This document shows positions 48,817-60,470 of a stretch of 64,000 bases of DNA, piece after piece. This DNA is from Rhypophila decipiens (lineage: Eukaryota > Ascomycota > Sordariomycetes > Sordariales > Naviculisporaceae). The stretch is from positions 186,001 to 250,000 of the forward strand of contig MU858052.1 in the NCBI GenBank assembly GCA_033297075.1, written 5' to 3'. How positions within the stretch are numbered: the first letter of the stretch is position 1; each line of letters opens with the position of its first letter. Position numbers and translations under genes: made by a program. A model generated the notes under the pieces. The model saw only the letters and a list, made by a program, of their open reading frames with translations, made no database searches and was not told the origin of the DNA.

Positions 48817-50406
48817 TCTTGCTTGATGACGGAGGTCTGCCCGAGCCACAAACTGGGCTGGAGCGAGCGCCAAGGTGGGATAATTGAGTGCAAGTGCTAT
48901 GGGATAGGACAGCAAACGATGTCGTGGGTCAGATCAAGGTATTGCGGCTGGTGTGTGGGGTATGGGTAGAGCCGTCAAATGTCTTGGTGACAGGTCCGAT
49001 TATTAGCGTCGCGCGGGGGAAAGGCAGAGAGGGACGTCTGTCAGGAGGGATGTGGCCCTGAATTCGCCTTGTGCCTTGGGGACCAACCGCTCAGATCCCA
49101 GCCCAACTCACAATGGATGGCTGCGATATGATGACGGCAATGCGGGTCCCGACGAAAGGCGTAAGAGCTGTGCAAACAGGAATCAGGAATGTCCAAAATG
49201 GGATCGGACACGGCCGCGATTGGGTGCCCAAGCAGAAATGCTGAATCAAGAAAACGCGGGTCTGTGATATTTTGTGAAGCGGGGCCCCTATCTCGAATCT
49301 CGTCCAGTCACCGTCACCACTTCTTCGGCCAGTCGCTGCCGAGTCCCTCACACACCAAACACCCCGAGAGGGCAGTGGGGGGTTTGTGCCTGGGTCCGGA
49401 GTACCTTTGTACTCGTCGAGAGAGATGCACGAGGATCCGCTGAATAGACTATTAAATGTCTAGAAAGCAACTGTGCGCGGGATCTCCCTTATTTCTCTCT
49501 ACCTTTTCGTGGCTTCTTGTGCCTTGCCGAGGTAGGGGGGTTGGATCAAACTTCGACGGGTCCCCAGACAGGTGGCACCGTAGGAACACCAAGATGAACC
49601 AGATTACCGGGGATGGGAAAAAAATAGAGGACGTCAGGCCACCAAAACGCGACCGGAAACGGACGAAATGCCGAGCAATACCAACAGATCAGAGAAGGTA
49701 ACGCAAAGAAATGTGCCAGAAATGTACTTTTGAGGAGCGAGGGGTGGAGGGGGGTGTGTAAATTGAAGGCCTTTGGGCTCGGTTTGGCGTACGGGTGGAC
49801 TGACTTCTGAAGTCAAAAGAGAGAGGGCGAGTTTTTCTTCTCTGTGCGCGACGTGCAAAAAAATGGGAGACAGGAACGGAGGCCCGCAAGGTGTGAGTGG
49901 CTACGATTTTGCTGACTGTGATTGCCAAGAACCCGCCAATGGGAGGCGGCAGGTGAAACTAGCCGCATTGGTAATCCCACCGGTTGTGGAGAATCACTGA
50001 CCGAGCGTCACTGACAGGGGCAAGTGCCAGGGAACATGGAAACAACGACCTCGCTCGCAAGTCGCAATCATATTCATTGCCATTACCATTACTCCGTACT
50101 TGTTGGCGAATCCATGTGGCAGATCCCGAGTACGATCCAGCCGATTGCTACTTTTCTTGAATTCTCTTTTGGCTCGAATTCCGACTGTTCCGGAGCATAT
50201 ATCATACTGGTCGATGCAAGCTATAGCGATCTGAACTGCAGCAGGTATGGACGGGAGAGATCCCTCACAGAAGGAAATGTGCTGTTGAGTGCTGGTATTG
50301 CTCTTATTTCTTCATGGTGATATCCAGATATTACAGAGTATCCTCCGCTAACAAGGACAGATTACGGAGTCTACAATCCTCAACCTTGGTGTACATTTCC
50401 CTGCCT
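48817..50406. other. Intergenic region upstream of the SS18-like gene
   Basis: 1.6 kb. It serves as promoter and 5' leader of the SS18-like gene (minus) and 3' flank of the esterase gene. No supportable gene. One TACTCCGTA motif at 50090-50098. Confidence 0.55.
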
Positions 50407-51528
50407 TTATTTCTTGGCCCCCTCATAGCGGGTTCCGTACTTTGACTTGCCCGCGACGACATCCAGGAAATGCTTCGCGATGATGGAGTCTTTTAATAAC
50501 CAAAGTCAGCCATTACCCTGATTCAGATATTCCTCACAAGAGTCCACGGGTCGAAACTTACCTGCTTTCTCGGAGGGATGCAACTCATCATACCACAGGA
50601 ATCCCGAGCTGGGCCCCAGGCTGGTCAGATCAACGCAATTGTTATTGTTCGTTGCCTCGCACTGATGCCAGTAGCCCGTGACGTTGTACGGCGCGTCCAG
50701 GTACTTTTGCGGCTGGGCATAGATATCGGTAAAGAGGCTGTGGACGTCAAAGACATCGAGCGTCGCCTTGGGCCACCGCGACTTGATGACGGATTGGAAG
50801 GCCGCCCCATACTCAAACATTGTGTTGACGCTGGTAGAGTACTGCTTCATCTTGTAGCTGTACTCGGTAATGTTGTACTTGGTCTTGCTGCCCCAGAACT
50901 GGCTGTCCAGCGTGCCTCCATTCTTGGGCTCAGCATAGAGCGGGGAGCGCTCGAGGGGCACCACGTTGAGGAGCACGAACCGCCGGCCTCCGGTCTTGTA
51001 GATGGTATCGAAAACTGACCAGACACAGTCGACGTAAGTGTCAAGGGTTGCGCCGGGTGCTTGCGAGTCGGTCAGGAAAGCATCGGCACCCAGGTCGTTG
51101 GTGCCGATCCAGAGGGCGTAGACGGTGTTGTCGGGCGTACGGTTGGGAAATATCGACTTGTACGCGATATCAGCTTTGAAGGACGGAAGCTCGTCCTCGG
51201 TCACCGACGGGAACGGCCGGTTGATATACGAAAACCACCGCTCAACAATCTTGTTCGAACAGGTCGCGCCGCCGATGGCATAGTCGACGAGGTTTGCTCC
51301 GGCGCTTTGGGAGGCAAATTGGGCCCAGGTAAGCCCACCACTGGCAGTCACATTCGACGGAGTGTGGTATACACCTGGCGCTGGGGTGCCCTTGTTGATA
51401 TAGTAGCCCAGACGGCCATTGTCCGTGAAGCTGTCTCCGAAGGCGACGAGGGTATCGAACTTCTTGGGGTCGCTGTGGCGGCCAGCAGCAACAAGTGTTG
51501 CGCCTGCAGCTAGAAGTTGGACTCGCAT
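50407..51528 (-). CDS. GDSL/SGNH secreted esterase, CE16-like
   Basis: Two exons (51528-50562 and 50489-50407), 349 residues. A short signal peptide (MRVQLLAAGATLVAAG) indicates secretion. SGNH block I is FGDSFTDNG with nucleophile Ser33; block III is WIGTNDLG; block V is YDELHPS with Asp314 and His317. This layout matches carbohydrate esterase family 16, which removes acetyl groups from xylo- or manno-oligosaccharides. Several N-glycosylation sites (NVT, NRT, NIT) are present. Exon 2 restores the conserved end (IIAKHFLDVVAGKSKYG); without splicing the frame would end in an unrelated tail. An in-frame ATG at 51606 would destroy the signal peptide, so 51528 is preferred. Confidence 0.9.
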
Positions 51529-52674
51529 GGTGGCAGAGGCACGACAGCTCTCGTGGAAATATCCGACTTGGCACAGGTCCGTTGAAAAGCCGTGATAAGT
51601 GCTCAAGGACTGAACAAAGCGGAATAAGAGATCGTCATATTTGCGGGAAGCGGGATCTACCCAGCTTTATAGGTAGCATCTCGCTGGGGCTCCAGCATAG
51701 TGTACTATTTCCAGTAATTTCCCTGGATCAATACTATATCGACCCGGGCAGCCGGGAAGAGAGGCGAGTGCGGGACCATCCATTGCCGGCTATACTGATC
51801 GTCCCCATCTCTGGACGGCGACCAGGACTAGGTCCCCTGCAAAGAAAGGGTCCCGCGGGCGAGAATGAAACTTCAAAACAGCATCTGGTAGATTCTCAGA
51901 GGGAAACGAGATTTGCACTGAGAGCAGGACGAAAAGCGATCCCCAGGTGGGACTTCGGAACCTAGCTATGAGGTCGTAGGACGTCACTACGCTACTGCAC
52001 GGATGAAAGCGTTACGACGCTGCGGATATAATGGAGAGGGGAAAGCGGGATGAGATCGGGGGAAGCCAGCCATGCCCCTGATTCCCTGAATGGTCGGCCG
52101 CCATTATCCTCGGAGTTGATTGACCGGCTCCCGCGGGACTACGCTCGAAAGCCCCCCCATGTAGTCGATAGTCTCGGGCAACCTGTCTTGATTATTCGTC
52201 TATTTCGTTTTGAGTCTCCAAGTCGGGATGGGAGGATTTCTGATCAACGGATGTTTTAGTTTGCAGATGAAGGACTGGTTCCAAGAGTTGTATTCTGGAA
52301 GGTCGATTGGCGGAAACACGGCAAGTGGATGTAACGGCCCGAAGTGGGAATGACAGCCGACAACTGCCAAGCTTTGTGGACCAGCTCATGCGTGGATGAA
52401 CTTTTTGAAAGCAAAATCAAATGATATTAGTTCTTGCTAGGAAAAGGGTCTGGATTTATACCCTGAATCAAAATTCATTGCTTTCAATCACTTTGGCTCG
52501 TTATTCGAGATAAATACAGGTCTCTATCAAAACAAAGCAAGCTAATCATCATGCCGGAGTCCAGACGGGACGAAATGCTGGGCCCACTCTCCGGGATCGG
52601 GGCCGATAGCAAAACTCTTGATCTGGACCCTCTGCTTTGGGGTTCTCTGGCAAAGACTCACAGTGTGCTTCTCA
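51529..52674. other. Divergent promoter region between the esterase and HIS5-like genes
   Basis: About 1.1 kb shared upstream DNA. No gene supported. An open frame from ATG 52551 to 52802 lies just upstream of the aminotransferase and could be an upstream ORF in its leader. Confidence 0.5.
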
Positions 52675-52681
52675 TGAGTCA
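52675..52681. promoter_or_regulatory. GCN4/CPC1-type site TGAGTCA upstream of the HIS5 gene
   Basis: Perfect TGAGTCA, 173 bp upstream of the histidinol-phosphate aminotransferase start codon. TGA(C/G)TCA is the binding site of the bZIP activators Gcn4/CPC-1/CpcA, which induce amino-acid biosynthesis genes on starvation. HIS genes are classic targets. Binding here is inferred. Confidence 0.6.
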
Positions 52682-52853
52682 CGTCAAAACAACAAGCGAT
52701 TACAAACCAGGTCTCAAGTTTAGAAGAGCTTGCATATCAATAAAAAGCAACACCATTCATTCCAGCTCACTTTCGACCTCTGTCGGCCAAGTATCAACCT
52801 GAATTTCATCTGCGTCAATTACAAGGAACCAACAAAGAGATACACTCACCACC

Positions 52854-54153
52854 ATGGCGGCATTCAATCTGCAAACATGTGCAAGGCCCAACATATTAAC
52901 CCTTCAGCCATACGTTTGTGCTCGGGAGTGAGTATTTATATCCCATGTCTCTCATATTCTGAGAGATAATAGAACTGCATCAGTCCGAGCCCCTCACTAA
53001 CACCGATCTCACTCAACTTAGCGACTACAAAGATGACGGCACCAACACCCTCCTAGATGCCAACGAGAATGCCTACGGGCCACCCATTGCACCAGAAGGG
53101 GCCACCTCAGCAGAAGCAGCCGGGCCGGGAATCGACCTCCTCGGACTGCACCGCTATCCTGACCCGCACCAGATCGAGCTCAAGCAAGCCCTCTGCAACC
53201 TCCGCAACACCCACCTGCACACGCCCAAGCTCCTCACGCCCCAGAATGTCTCCCTAGGCGTAGGATCCGACGAGTCTATCGACGCGATGCTGCGGTGTTT
53301 CTGTCGCCCCAGCATAGACAGGATCCTCGTCTGCCCGCCAACCTACGGCATGTACAGCGTCTCAGCGCACATCAACGACGTCGGACTCGTCAAGATCCCC
53401 CTCTTGCCCGCCCCAGGATTCCAGATCAATGTTCCCGCCGTTCTCGATGCCCTAACCAACGAGCCAAATATCAAGCTCGTCTACCTCACTTCCCCGGGCA
53501 ACCCAACCGGTTCGTCCCTGTCAAAAGACGACATTCAAAAGCTGCTAACCCACCCCACTTGGAACGGCGTGGTCATCATCGACGAGGCCTACGTCGATTT
53601 CGCCTCCCCTTTCTCGCCTTCGCTGGCAGAGTGGGTGACGGAATGGCCCAACCTCGTGGTCATGCAGACTTTATCCAAAGGTTTCGGATTAGCGGGTATT
53701 CGGCTCGGAGCCATCTTTACCAGCCCCGAAATCGCCCTCCTGCTGAATAGTCTCCAAGCACCGTATAACATCCCCTCTCCAACAGCCGCGCTAGCAACGT
53801 ACGCCCTCTCGGACAAGGGGCTGGGTATTATGCGCCAAAACGTCGAGAACCTCCTCAAGCAAAGAGAGAGGATGATCAAGGCCATGGAAAAGATCCCAGG
53901 CGTGGGGAGACTTAGAGGCGGGTTGGACTCGAACTTCTTGTTGTATGAAATGCTGAATAAAGAGGGACAGCCGGATAATAAGACTGCTTTGGCGGTTTAT
54001 GAGAGGTTGGCGGAGCAAAAGGGGGTTGTGGTGCGGTTTCGGGGTAAGGAGCATGGTTGTGAGGGGTGCTTGAGGATTACTGTTGGTACGGGGGAGGAGA
54101 CGGGCAAGTTTTTGGAGGCTGTTGAGAAGACGCTTGCTGAGGTTCGCGGTTAG
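52854..54153 (+). CDS. HIS5: Histidinol-phosphate aminotransferase
   Basis: PLP enzyme of histidine biosynthesis (imidazole-acetol phosphate + Glu to histidinol phosphate). Two exons (52854-52927 and 53022-54153), 401 residues, normal for the family. The intron has donor gtgagt and acceptor cttag. Seen motifs: LLDANENAYGPP near the N-terminus, HRYPDPHQ, the SPGNPTG loop, VIIDEAYVDF, and the PLP lysine in TLSKGFGLAGIR (Lys244). The C-terminus has FRGKEHGCEGCLRITVGT, with the substrate-binding Arg region. ATG 52854 is in good context (ACCATGG). Likely under cross-pathway control through the TGAGTCA site upstream. Cytosolic by absence of a targeting sequence. Confidence 0.95.
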
Positions 54154-54675
54154 GGGGCTAGAATGATGAGATTTTGTTTAGAGTGCATGTACCTATGACT
54201 GGTTGGAAATACCAATACCTAGGTACCGGGTAGGTATCTACATATAGATCAAGATGAATAACTTTAGAAAAAGTGTGTTACAAATGGTATCACGGGGAAA
54301 GTGATGACGATGATTTCATTGTTCGTGTTATCATGATGCTCTTATCTATCAAGAGTCTGGTGCGGCAATCTTGGCTGAGATGCCCAAAAACCTGTGAATA
54401 TTATGTACAAGAATTTTAGGGGGGGGGGGGTTGACGAGTCGAGTTGCATCGCCACCCCTGGAACAGTCCTCCTCCTTTGTATATACAAACCAAACCATAT
54501 ATCCCAATCTACCAGTGAAAATGCCCATTTTGCTCCCGCTGTATATCACTATGCCATCCTCATGCTGAATTGTTTTCCCTACCCAAGCAGCACTGCCGCG
54601 AGTGTGCCTATGCAAGATGACAACATCAAAATTGAATATGAACAAAAGTAAAGAAGGAAACGATAAAGAAGCGCT
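54154..54675. other. Convergent 3' region with a G12 run
   Basis: About 520 bp between two convergent genes; contains both 3' UTRs. A homopolymer of 12 Gs lies at 54419-54430. Nothing else seen. Confidence 0.6.
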
Positions 54676-55905
54676 TCAAGAAGAAAACGTCCGCACAGTC
54701 TTGATCTCATCGCCCTTGAAAGGCGGCGCAGCGTCAGCAACCAGCAAGCCCTGTATCGTCTCGAGCGCACACATCTCCTCGCCGAGCCCAACCATGCCAT
54801 CAAACCCGCCATAATACCACCTCTGGCCGCAAGTAGTACCATCGTTCCCACCCGTGCAAGCCTTGGCCGCGCCCTGGGCCGATGCACCCAGTAGACCGAA
54901 AACAGTGGGAATGATAGAAGGCACGTAGAGCGTCGACGCGAACATGAACCTCGACAAATACCCCTTGAAGCTGCGCATGTCGGTGTTGCACCTGTACACC
55001 TGTTCGCAGGCATGCTCGTACATGATATTCGTAGCGTTGGGAAAGGGGCTAAAGAACGACTTGGCAGCCTCGACAAGCCCCTCGGTACGCTCGACCCAGA
55101 CTTTGTCCCCTGTCACGTTGGCCATGACTGCGGCTCCGTAGAGGTAGATTCCCTGGCTGTAGGAGAACGAGACGGGGTTGATCTTGGAGCAGTTCTCTCT
55201 CGAGGAGGCGCCGTCGAGGACGTTGTATTTCGCGTCCATCATGCCCACGCCTGTGGTCCAGTCCCATACCTTGTTCGCCCAGGCCGCGTAGGTCTGGTTG
55301 CCGGTTGCCCTTGCGAGGCGGGCGGCGATCTGGAAGAGACCGCCGTTGCTGACGCTGTTCTTGTAGTCGAGGCCGTTGGGGTTCGAGGCAAAGATCTGCC
55401 AGAGGAGACCGCCGCCGCAGGCTGTGTCGTTCCATCGGCCGGCGAGCGAGTTGAAGATGTTCTCGCTCATTTGAAGCCAGCTGGGAATGGCTGGGTTGGG
55501 TTGGGGGAAGTTGCGTTCGGCGGCGGTCATGACAGCGAATCCCCAGAATGCCTGGTCGTCGTTTCCTTCCTGGCCAAAGTGGGTTGGGAGCATGTAGTCG
55601 AAGTCTGGGCCGGTCTGGGCCGAGAGAGCGGTGGAGATGACTTGGTCGTAGCTGTGGTCGCCGACATAGTGAGAGTAGTCGAGCATTGCGCCAAACATGG
55701 CACCGCACTCCCACCAGTAGTAGGGTGGAGCGAGGTCAACGAACTTGTCCTTGTCTCCGGGGTAGTAGGCCATTGTTCCGGCCGCGATGGTTTTGGCCAC
55801 ACTCTGGATGGATGTCGAGTTCTTGATGTCCAAGTCTTTGGGGAGGCCAGCTGTGATCAAGGCTATAGCGGCAGCCGCCGGTCTGACTGACTTGAGGAAG
55901 ACCAT
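54676..55905 (-). CDS. GH76 alpha-1,6-mannanase-like protein (Dcw1/Dfg5 family)
   Basis: Intronless, 409 residues from ATG 55905 (an in-frame ATG seven codons upstream, 55926, is less good for secretion). Signal peptide MVFLKSVRPAAAAIALITAG. The GH76 fold is shown by PPYYWWECGAMFGAMLDY, the catalytic Asp pair in EGNDDQAFWGFAVMTAAE (Asp116, Asp117), CGGGLLWQI, and the Cys-containing AACEQ-type C-terminal part (YEHACEQVYRCNTDMRSFKG). Dcw1/Dfg5 proteins link GPI-anchored mannoproteins to the wall glucan. Unlike most of these, the C-terminus ends soon after VADAAPPFKGDEI with no hydrophobic GPI-attachment tail, so this one is probably secreted free, or a last exon was missed. Confidence 0.9.
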   Translation of the reverse strand: MVFLKSVRPAAAAIALITAGLPKDLDIKNSTSIQSVAKTIAAGTMAYYPGDKDKFVDLAPPYYWWECGAMFGAMLDYSHYVGDHSYDQVISTALSAQTGPDFDYMLPTHFGQEGNDDQAFWGFAVMTAAERNFPQPNPAIPSWLQMSENIFNSLAGRWNDTACGGGLLWQIFASNPNGLDYKNSVSNGGLFQIAARLARATGNQTYAAWANKVWDWTTGVGMMDAKYNVLDGASSRENCSKINPVSFSYSQGIYLYGAAVMANVTGDKVWVERTEGLVEAAKSFFSPFPNATNIMYEHACEQVYRCNTDMRSFKGYLSRFMFASTLYVPSIIPTVFGLLGASAQGAAKACTGGNDGTTCGQRWYYGGFDGMVGLGEEMCALETIQGLLVADAAPPFKGDEIKTVRTFSS

Positions 55906-58041
55906 CTTGTCTAATGGGCCTTCCAATGGTGTGTTGGGTTGAGTTTGTAGTCGTTTGCAGAGAGTGAATTCAACAGCCGCACAGCGAGCCGATCAGGGGG
56001 TATAGAATGGCAAGGGGGTCGGTGATAGCAAGGTCACTAGCTGTAAGCTTGCCACGCTGACTCGCGTGAGGTAAGTAAGCTGTCACCGAATGTTGACTGT
56101 GGAAAAGGAGAGAAGGAAGCAATGAAGAAGCGTCCTGCCTGGTTGCGTCAGATGCTTAAGGTGAGGAAGTGAATGGATAACTGCCTGGCCAGCTAAGCAA
56201 ACGTTTGTCGCTAGGACAATAGATAGAAGAGAATAAGTCGAAAATGACAGAATGGAATAGCAACCAAAAGCAACGTGTTGCCTGGATTGTAGACGGCAGA
56301 GTCAGGACAGATGACCAGAGGAGAAGGATGAAAAGAAAGAAAATGGATACGGAATCCTGCCCCTCCTTCCAACAAGCAGGTCGAGATCAGACCAGAGCTT
56401 TTAATAATAAAAGGGGATGGTTCCTGGATCAGCTGGATCTCACGGAACAGACGGCGGGCCTGGGAAGCAGGCGCCTCGCTCTTGTGGTTGCAACCCCACA
56501 ACCGATATGCACGAGGAGGGGGATCAACCCAGCAAAAGGAAGGATAACAGTCGAACGAGGGGGATGGAAGGCACGGATGGCCAACCCAATCCCGTGGCAG
56601 AGGGCCAGAGGCAGATCATTATTTTTGGGACGGTTGTTTCTTTACGCCGTGTGGCCAATGGGAGAATTCCAGGTCATCAAGGTAAACGGGAGCCAACGTG
56701 CCACCTGTTGCTTAGACGAGTTTAGCTCTCCCAGATCCCTGATTTTAGCTTGTTTCGTATATTTGCTTGTTTTAATGTTCTCTGTGTGTCTGGTTGTCAG
56801 CTTTTGCTTACCTGTCCATCAGTTGATCCGTATGTACAGTTACCCCTGAAGTCTGCTGTATCGTTGTAGCGGGCATGTTACCTAGGGGCGGGGATTGTAA
56901 GTTGCCTTACCACATCACGCAAACCGTGAGGCTTATCAAGTTCCTCACAGGTTACCTTGGTAATGGTTGCAAACGTCGAGATATTGTCGAGGCCGCCCGT
57001 TGTTGAACTTTGCTGTGTTATCCGTCGTCGACCTACAACAAGGGCCTGTTCTCGGTGTACTTGAAGGCGTACAGTACGCCGTCCTCCGCCATGGAACCAT
57101 CAGATCGTCACACTTTTCCCCGCCTTCGAATGTCCACCGTTGTTTTATCTTCCCCGGTTTGCTCAGTGTAAGCTACACAGTCCAGTCGATCATAAAGTGC
57201 AATTGTCGAATCGTCAAGAAAGTCGCTGAGAAAACGTGGCCGATGAACCGTTAAAGGGGGGCTTATGCAAGGGAATAGGGGAGCTTCTGCAGCTTCTGAT
57301 TGGCTGGTGACTCAGCGCCACCTGCTTTTCTGCGGCTCGACCGGGCGACGTGAAACATGGTCCCTGAATTGAAAATTGACAGGCTGAGAAGCTCTGGATA
57401 TGATTTTAGAGTCCAAGGTTGTGAATCGTTATGCAGCCGCGCGACTGCCTTTGGGGACTTATGTCTTTCTGTACCTGATAATTGTTTGCCTGTCGTTTCG
57501 TTTCAACGTGGCACATGTTCCTGACTCTGAGATTTTCTGGTGCGATCTTAATTCTGATCCGTGTAAGCTGCGTGGTCATTGTTTCTGCCAAACACTTGAT
57601 TGCACAATGTAATGTGCTCTTGTCAACTATAAAAATGGAGACTTTCCCGTCGCTCAAAAGGGAGCTCCCGCGGGGTAACATGACACTGATGGCAGGTTCC
57701 ATTCAGCTGGGAATTTCGAGTCCGTCATCCGTCATCCGTCATCCCGTCCAGTGATCATGGCCCAACCAGGAAGCTCCCTACCATGATGATAATTACCCGC
57801 CGTTGGGAGATAACTGTACAACAAAACCATCCAAAGTCCCTCGCAGAGCAGGAACACCGACTATTGTTTCCATTCGTGTTTTTAACCTACTTCCCTTTGT
57901 CCAACACTCGTCTAATATTGCCCTCCGGAAACTGGGTATACAAGGAAAGAAAGGGTCTGATGATAATGCCATCTCGGTTGTGCTTCCAGGGTCTCTTGGT
58001 CCCCCAATCCAGGTTCCACGTTCGTCTCTCACCGAATCCTG
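55906..58041. other. Intergenic region between GH76 and GPI-protein genes
   Basis: 2.1 kb. The left part is the GH76 promoter and the right part the 3' flank of the GPI-protein gene. A run of TCCGTCATCCGTCATCCGTCATC (8-bp steps) occurs near 57720-57742. Open frames here (e.g. 56244-56849) show no domain and are not accepted. Confidence 0.55.
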
Positions 58042-58980
58042 TCAAACCATCCGAAAGGCAGTCAGGAATAATACCCCAGCGGCAGAAATCGCCGTCACAA
58101 GGCCTCCAGCAGACTGATAACTCCTTGATGCCCCGGATGTCGCAGTCTGTGCCGCGCCAGCACCAGGGCCGGTGGGCGGGGTGAAGACGATGCCGTTCAA
58201 GTCCGTATCCGTTGGCGTGGGTCCGGGAGTGGCGAGAGTCAAGACTCCCCAGGTGACCTGGGGGCCGGAAAAGGTCTTGGTCCAGACCGTCTGCGTAGGA
58301 CCAGAGATGGTACCCTGGTGATAGCCCGACGCAAACGAGGTCGATCCGGTGCACGTTGCCGCTGTCTTTTCCGCCAGCGCGCAATGGAGATCGGCCGTTC
58401 TGCGGGGGCATCATCAAAACGTCAGTTCAACCGTTTCGCTGGCAACATGAGATAAGGCCACGCCGCCTTCCAGGTGGTCAGCTACTAGTAAGGTAGGAGG
58501 GGTTCCAACATTTCTCCGGCCGCAGCACCGCCATAGCTCAAAGTTTTCTGCCCTGCGGCAAAGATGAATGGCAAATCACCGGCAATTTGACATGTTGGTG
58601 CTTGTTCAGCACAAAACACTGTGTATGTGGTTGCAGATTGGTCCTGTGGTAACGAGATCTCAGTGTGAGTAGCGGTTATATATATGCACAGCAGCCTGAA
58701 GTATTGGACAAAGTTGAAACAACAAAGAGCGAGAAGACGGGAAGAGGCAGGAGAAAAGAAGAGTGAGTCAAATGCATACGCTCCGAATGATGCTCCCACG
58801 CAGAGCTTCCCAGTCAGCTTCGTTGTACCCAGGCAGATACACCGACACAGTGGACTGGCCACTGACGGTGGTTGCGCAGAGCCCCGCGATTGACAACAGC
58901 AGCAGCGGCGGCAGTGACAGCGCTTGTTGCAGGGCTCCGCGGCGCGATTTCGGTGGCCGGAGCAGCTGCAATTTCATCAT
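58042..58980 (-). CDS. Secreted, probably GPI-anchored, Cys-containing surface protein
   Basis: Three exons (58980-58780, 58643-58510, 58399-58042), in phase, 230 residues. The N-terminal signal peptide ends near TTVSGQS. The mature part has paired Cys motifs (VFCAEQAPTCQIAGDLPFIF; DLHCALAEKTAATCTGS) and a repeated pattern of Ser/Thr/Gly-rich beta-type sequence (GPTQTVWTKTF, VTWGVLTLAT). The C-terminus has a small-residue omega-site region (SGASRSYQSAGG) and a hydrophobic tail (LVTAISAAGVLFLTAF). I recall this pattern from conserved ascomycete GPI proteins of unknown function. The donor of intron 2 (gttgga) is weak but gives the only in-phase join that keeps both motifs. Confidence 0.7.
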
Positions 58981-59908
58981 GCTTCGTCGTACAATTGCCG
59001 CGACTCGGCCATGGGCACCCCCCGTTCGTTATCGTTGCTGTTCCAGTGAGGCACCGGGTGTGTGAGTGTCGACTTTATTGTGCAAGAGAGGAGAGAGGAA
59101 GAAGGAGAAACAACGGGGATTCAGACCAAGACACCGGCACACGAAAACTCTGGGCAACGTGGTGATCAGCGTTCAAGCCCAGGCAATCGTCGCTGAAAGA
59201 AGGAGTCTTGGCATCTTGGCGGATCTGTTGCCAAGACCACGAGCCGTGTTCTTTGCGCTTTCTCACGATGATGCCACAATCAACCTCGAATTGGCTTTTT
59301 TCTACGATGGCCAGATGCCGAGCAAGTTAGCGAGAAAAAGCACCGATTGGTAGGGTACCTGTCAGTTCATCATTCATTTTGGACGACGTTGTTGTAAAAG
59401 ATGACCGGCTGAGTTGATATTCCTGTTATCCCGTACCTGGGTGTTCCTCATTATCTCCGGCAGAACGGTCGAGACCATTTCGCCTTTCAACTGCCATGCC
59501 ACTTCTCCGGTAAAATAGAGAGAAATATCGCACAATTGCCACTTCTGTGTCAGCAAAAGTTGAACCTCGTCCCATAAGGTTAAACATGTAGATTCGGGAA
59601 TTTCCACGGCGAATTCAACAGCTCACGGTCATATCTCGGGGTACATCGATATGCGTAGTGGGTTTGTTGTGTAAGCCAAAACCTGGGTTAACTCGACTCT
59701 CTGTCCAACTCGACAACTCAACAAACTGTCAATGAACACAACATCAATGATCGGTTGGCCTTATTCTTCTTCTTTAACACGATATGCATTTTAACAAGAG
59801 TGCCAAGCTGCCCCTTCCCCTGGTTACTGTACCCGGCCGAGGTAAAACCGCTTCGACGCTCCACACCAAACCCACAAAACTGCAACAAAAAAAAGACCAA
59901 AAATAAAT
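58981..59908. other. Intergenic region between the GPI-protein gene and 5S copy 2
   Basis: About 0.9 kb, including the promoter of the GPI-protein gene. No supportable gene. The strip 60028-60470 on the far side of the 5S gene is likewise empty. Confidence 0.55.
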
Positions 59909-60027
59909 ACATACAACACCGGGGATTCGCTGGTCGTCACCGACCCAACTACTAGTTCGGCGGTCGATGGCTTATCTATGGGAGAGCGGACGGGATCCCG
60001 AGTTTTCCATCACCTATGGTCGTATGT
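59909..60027 (-). rRNA. 5S ribosomal RNA, copy 2
   Basis: 119 bases on the minus strand, from ACATACGACCATAGG to GTTGTATGT, followed on the minus strand by ATTTATTTTT, which serves as terminator. It shares the CTCGGGATCCCGTCCGCTCT block with copy 1 but differs in helix II (TGATGG / CCATCG) and helix IV (GGTCG / CGACC). Both differences keep pairing, so this copy looks functional and belongs to a different 5S sequence type. Confidence 0.9.
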
Positions 60028-60470
60028 GATAGTTCTTGTCCTGTCGAGGCATTATCTACGTAGTATCGGATTCTCTTGAGCATCTTCAACATGATCACTG
60101 GGGATAACCTAGATTGCATCTGTGTAGCAAGTCCTTATTTGAAGATCTTGATATCTGCCTTATTGTATATTGTCCATAATAGTTCAAGGCTGTAATTCTT
60201 CTGCACTTAGCATGGCCCACTGCCATCCTCACAGTCAGACACCAGTACCATTGTCTGGAAATCCGCAAGTGTTTCTCATGTACATTGATTTCTACAGAAT
60301 TCACACAAGCCAAAGGCTTCTTCTTTCTATGAGTTTGTCCCCGTTACATTATATTCACGATATGGCCGCCCGTGAAGGGGCTCATTTAGCCACCCACCCA
60401 TTCTATGTTGAAGACCGTTTCATCTAACTATATAAGCCGCGAGAGAAACATGAAAGGAAATGAAAGAAAC

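Noticed and set aside
55012..55890. 292-codon plus-strand open frame
   Set aside because: Antisense shadow of the GH76 coding sequence.
57887..58417. 176-codon minus-strand open frame
   Set aside because: It is an alternative frame of exon 3 of the GPI-protein gene; the spliced model explains the region with signal peptide, Cys pairs and GPI tail.
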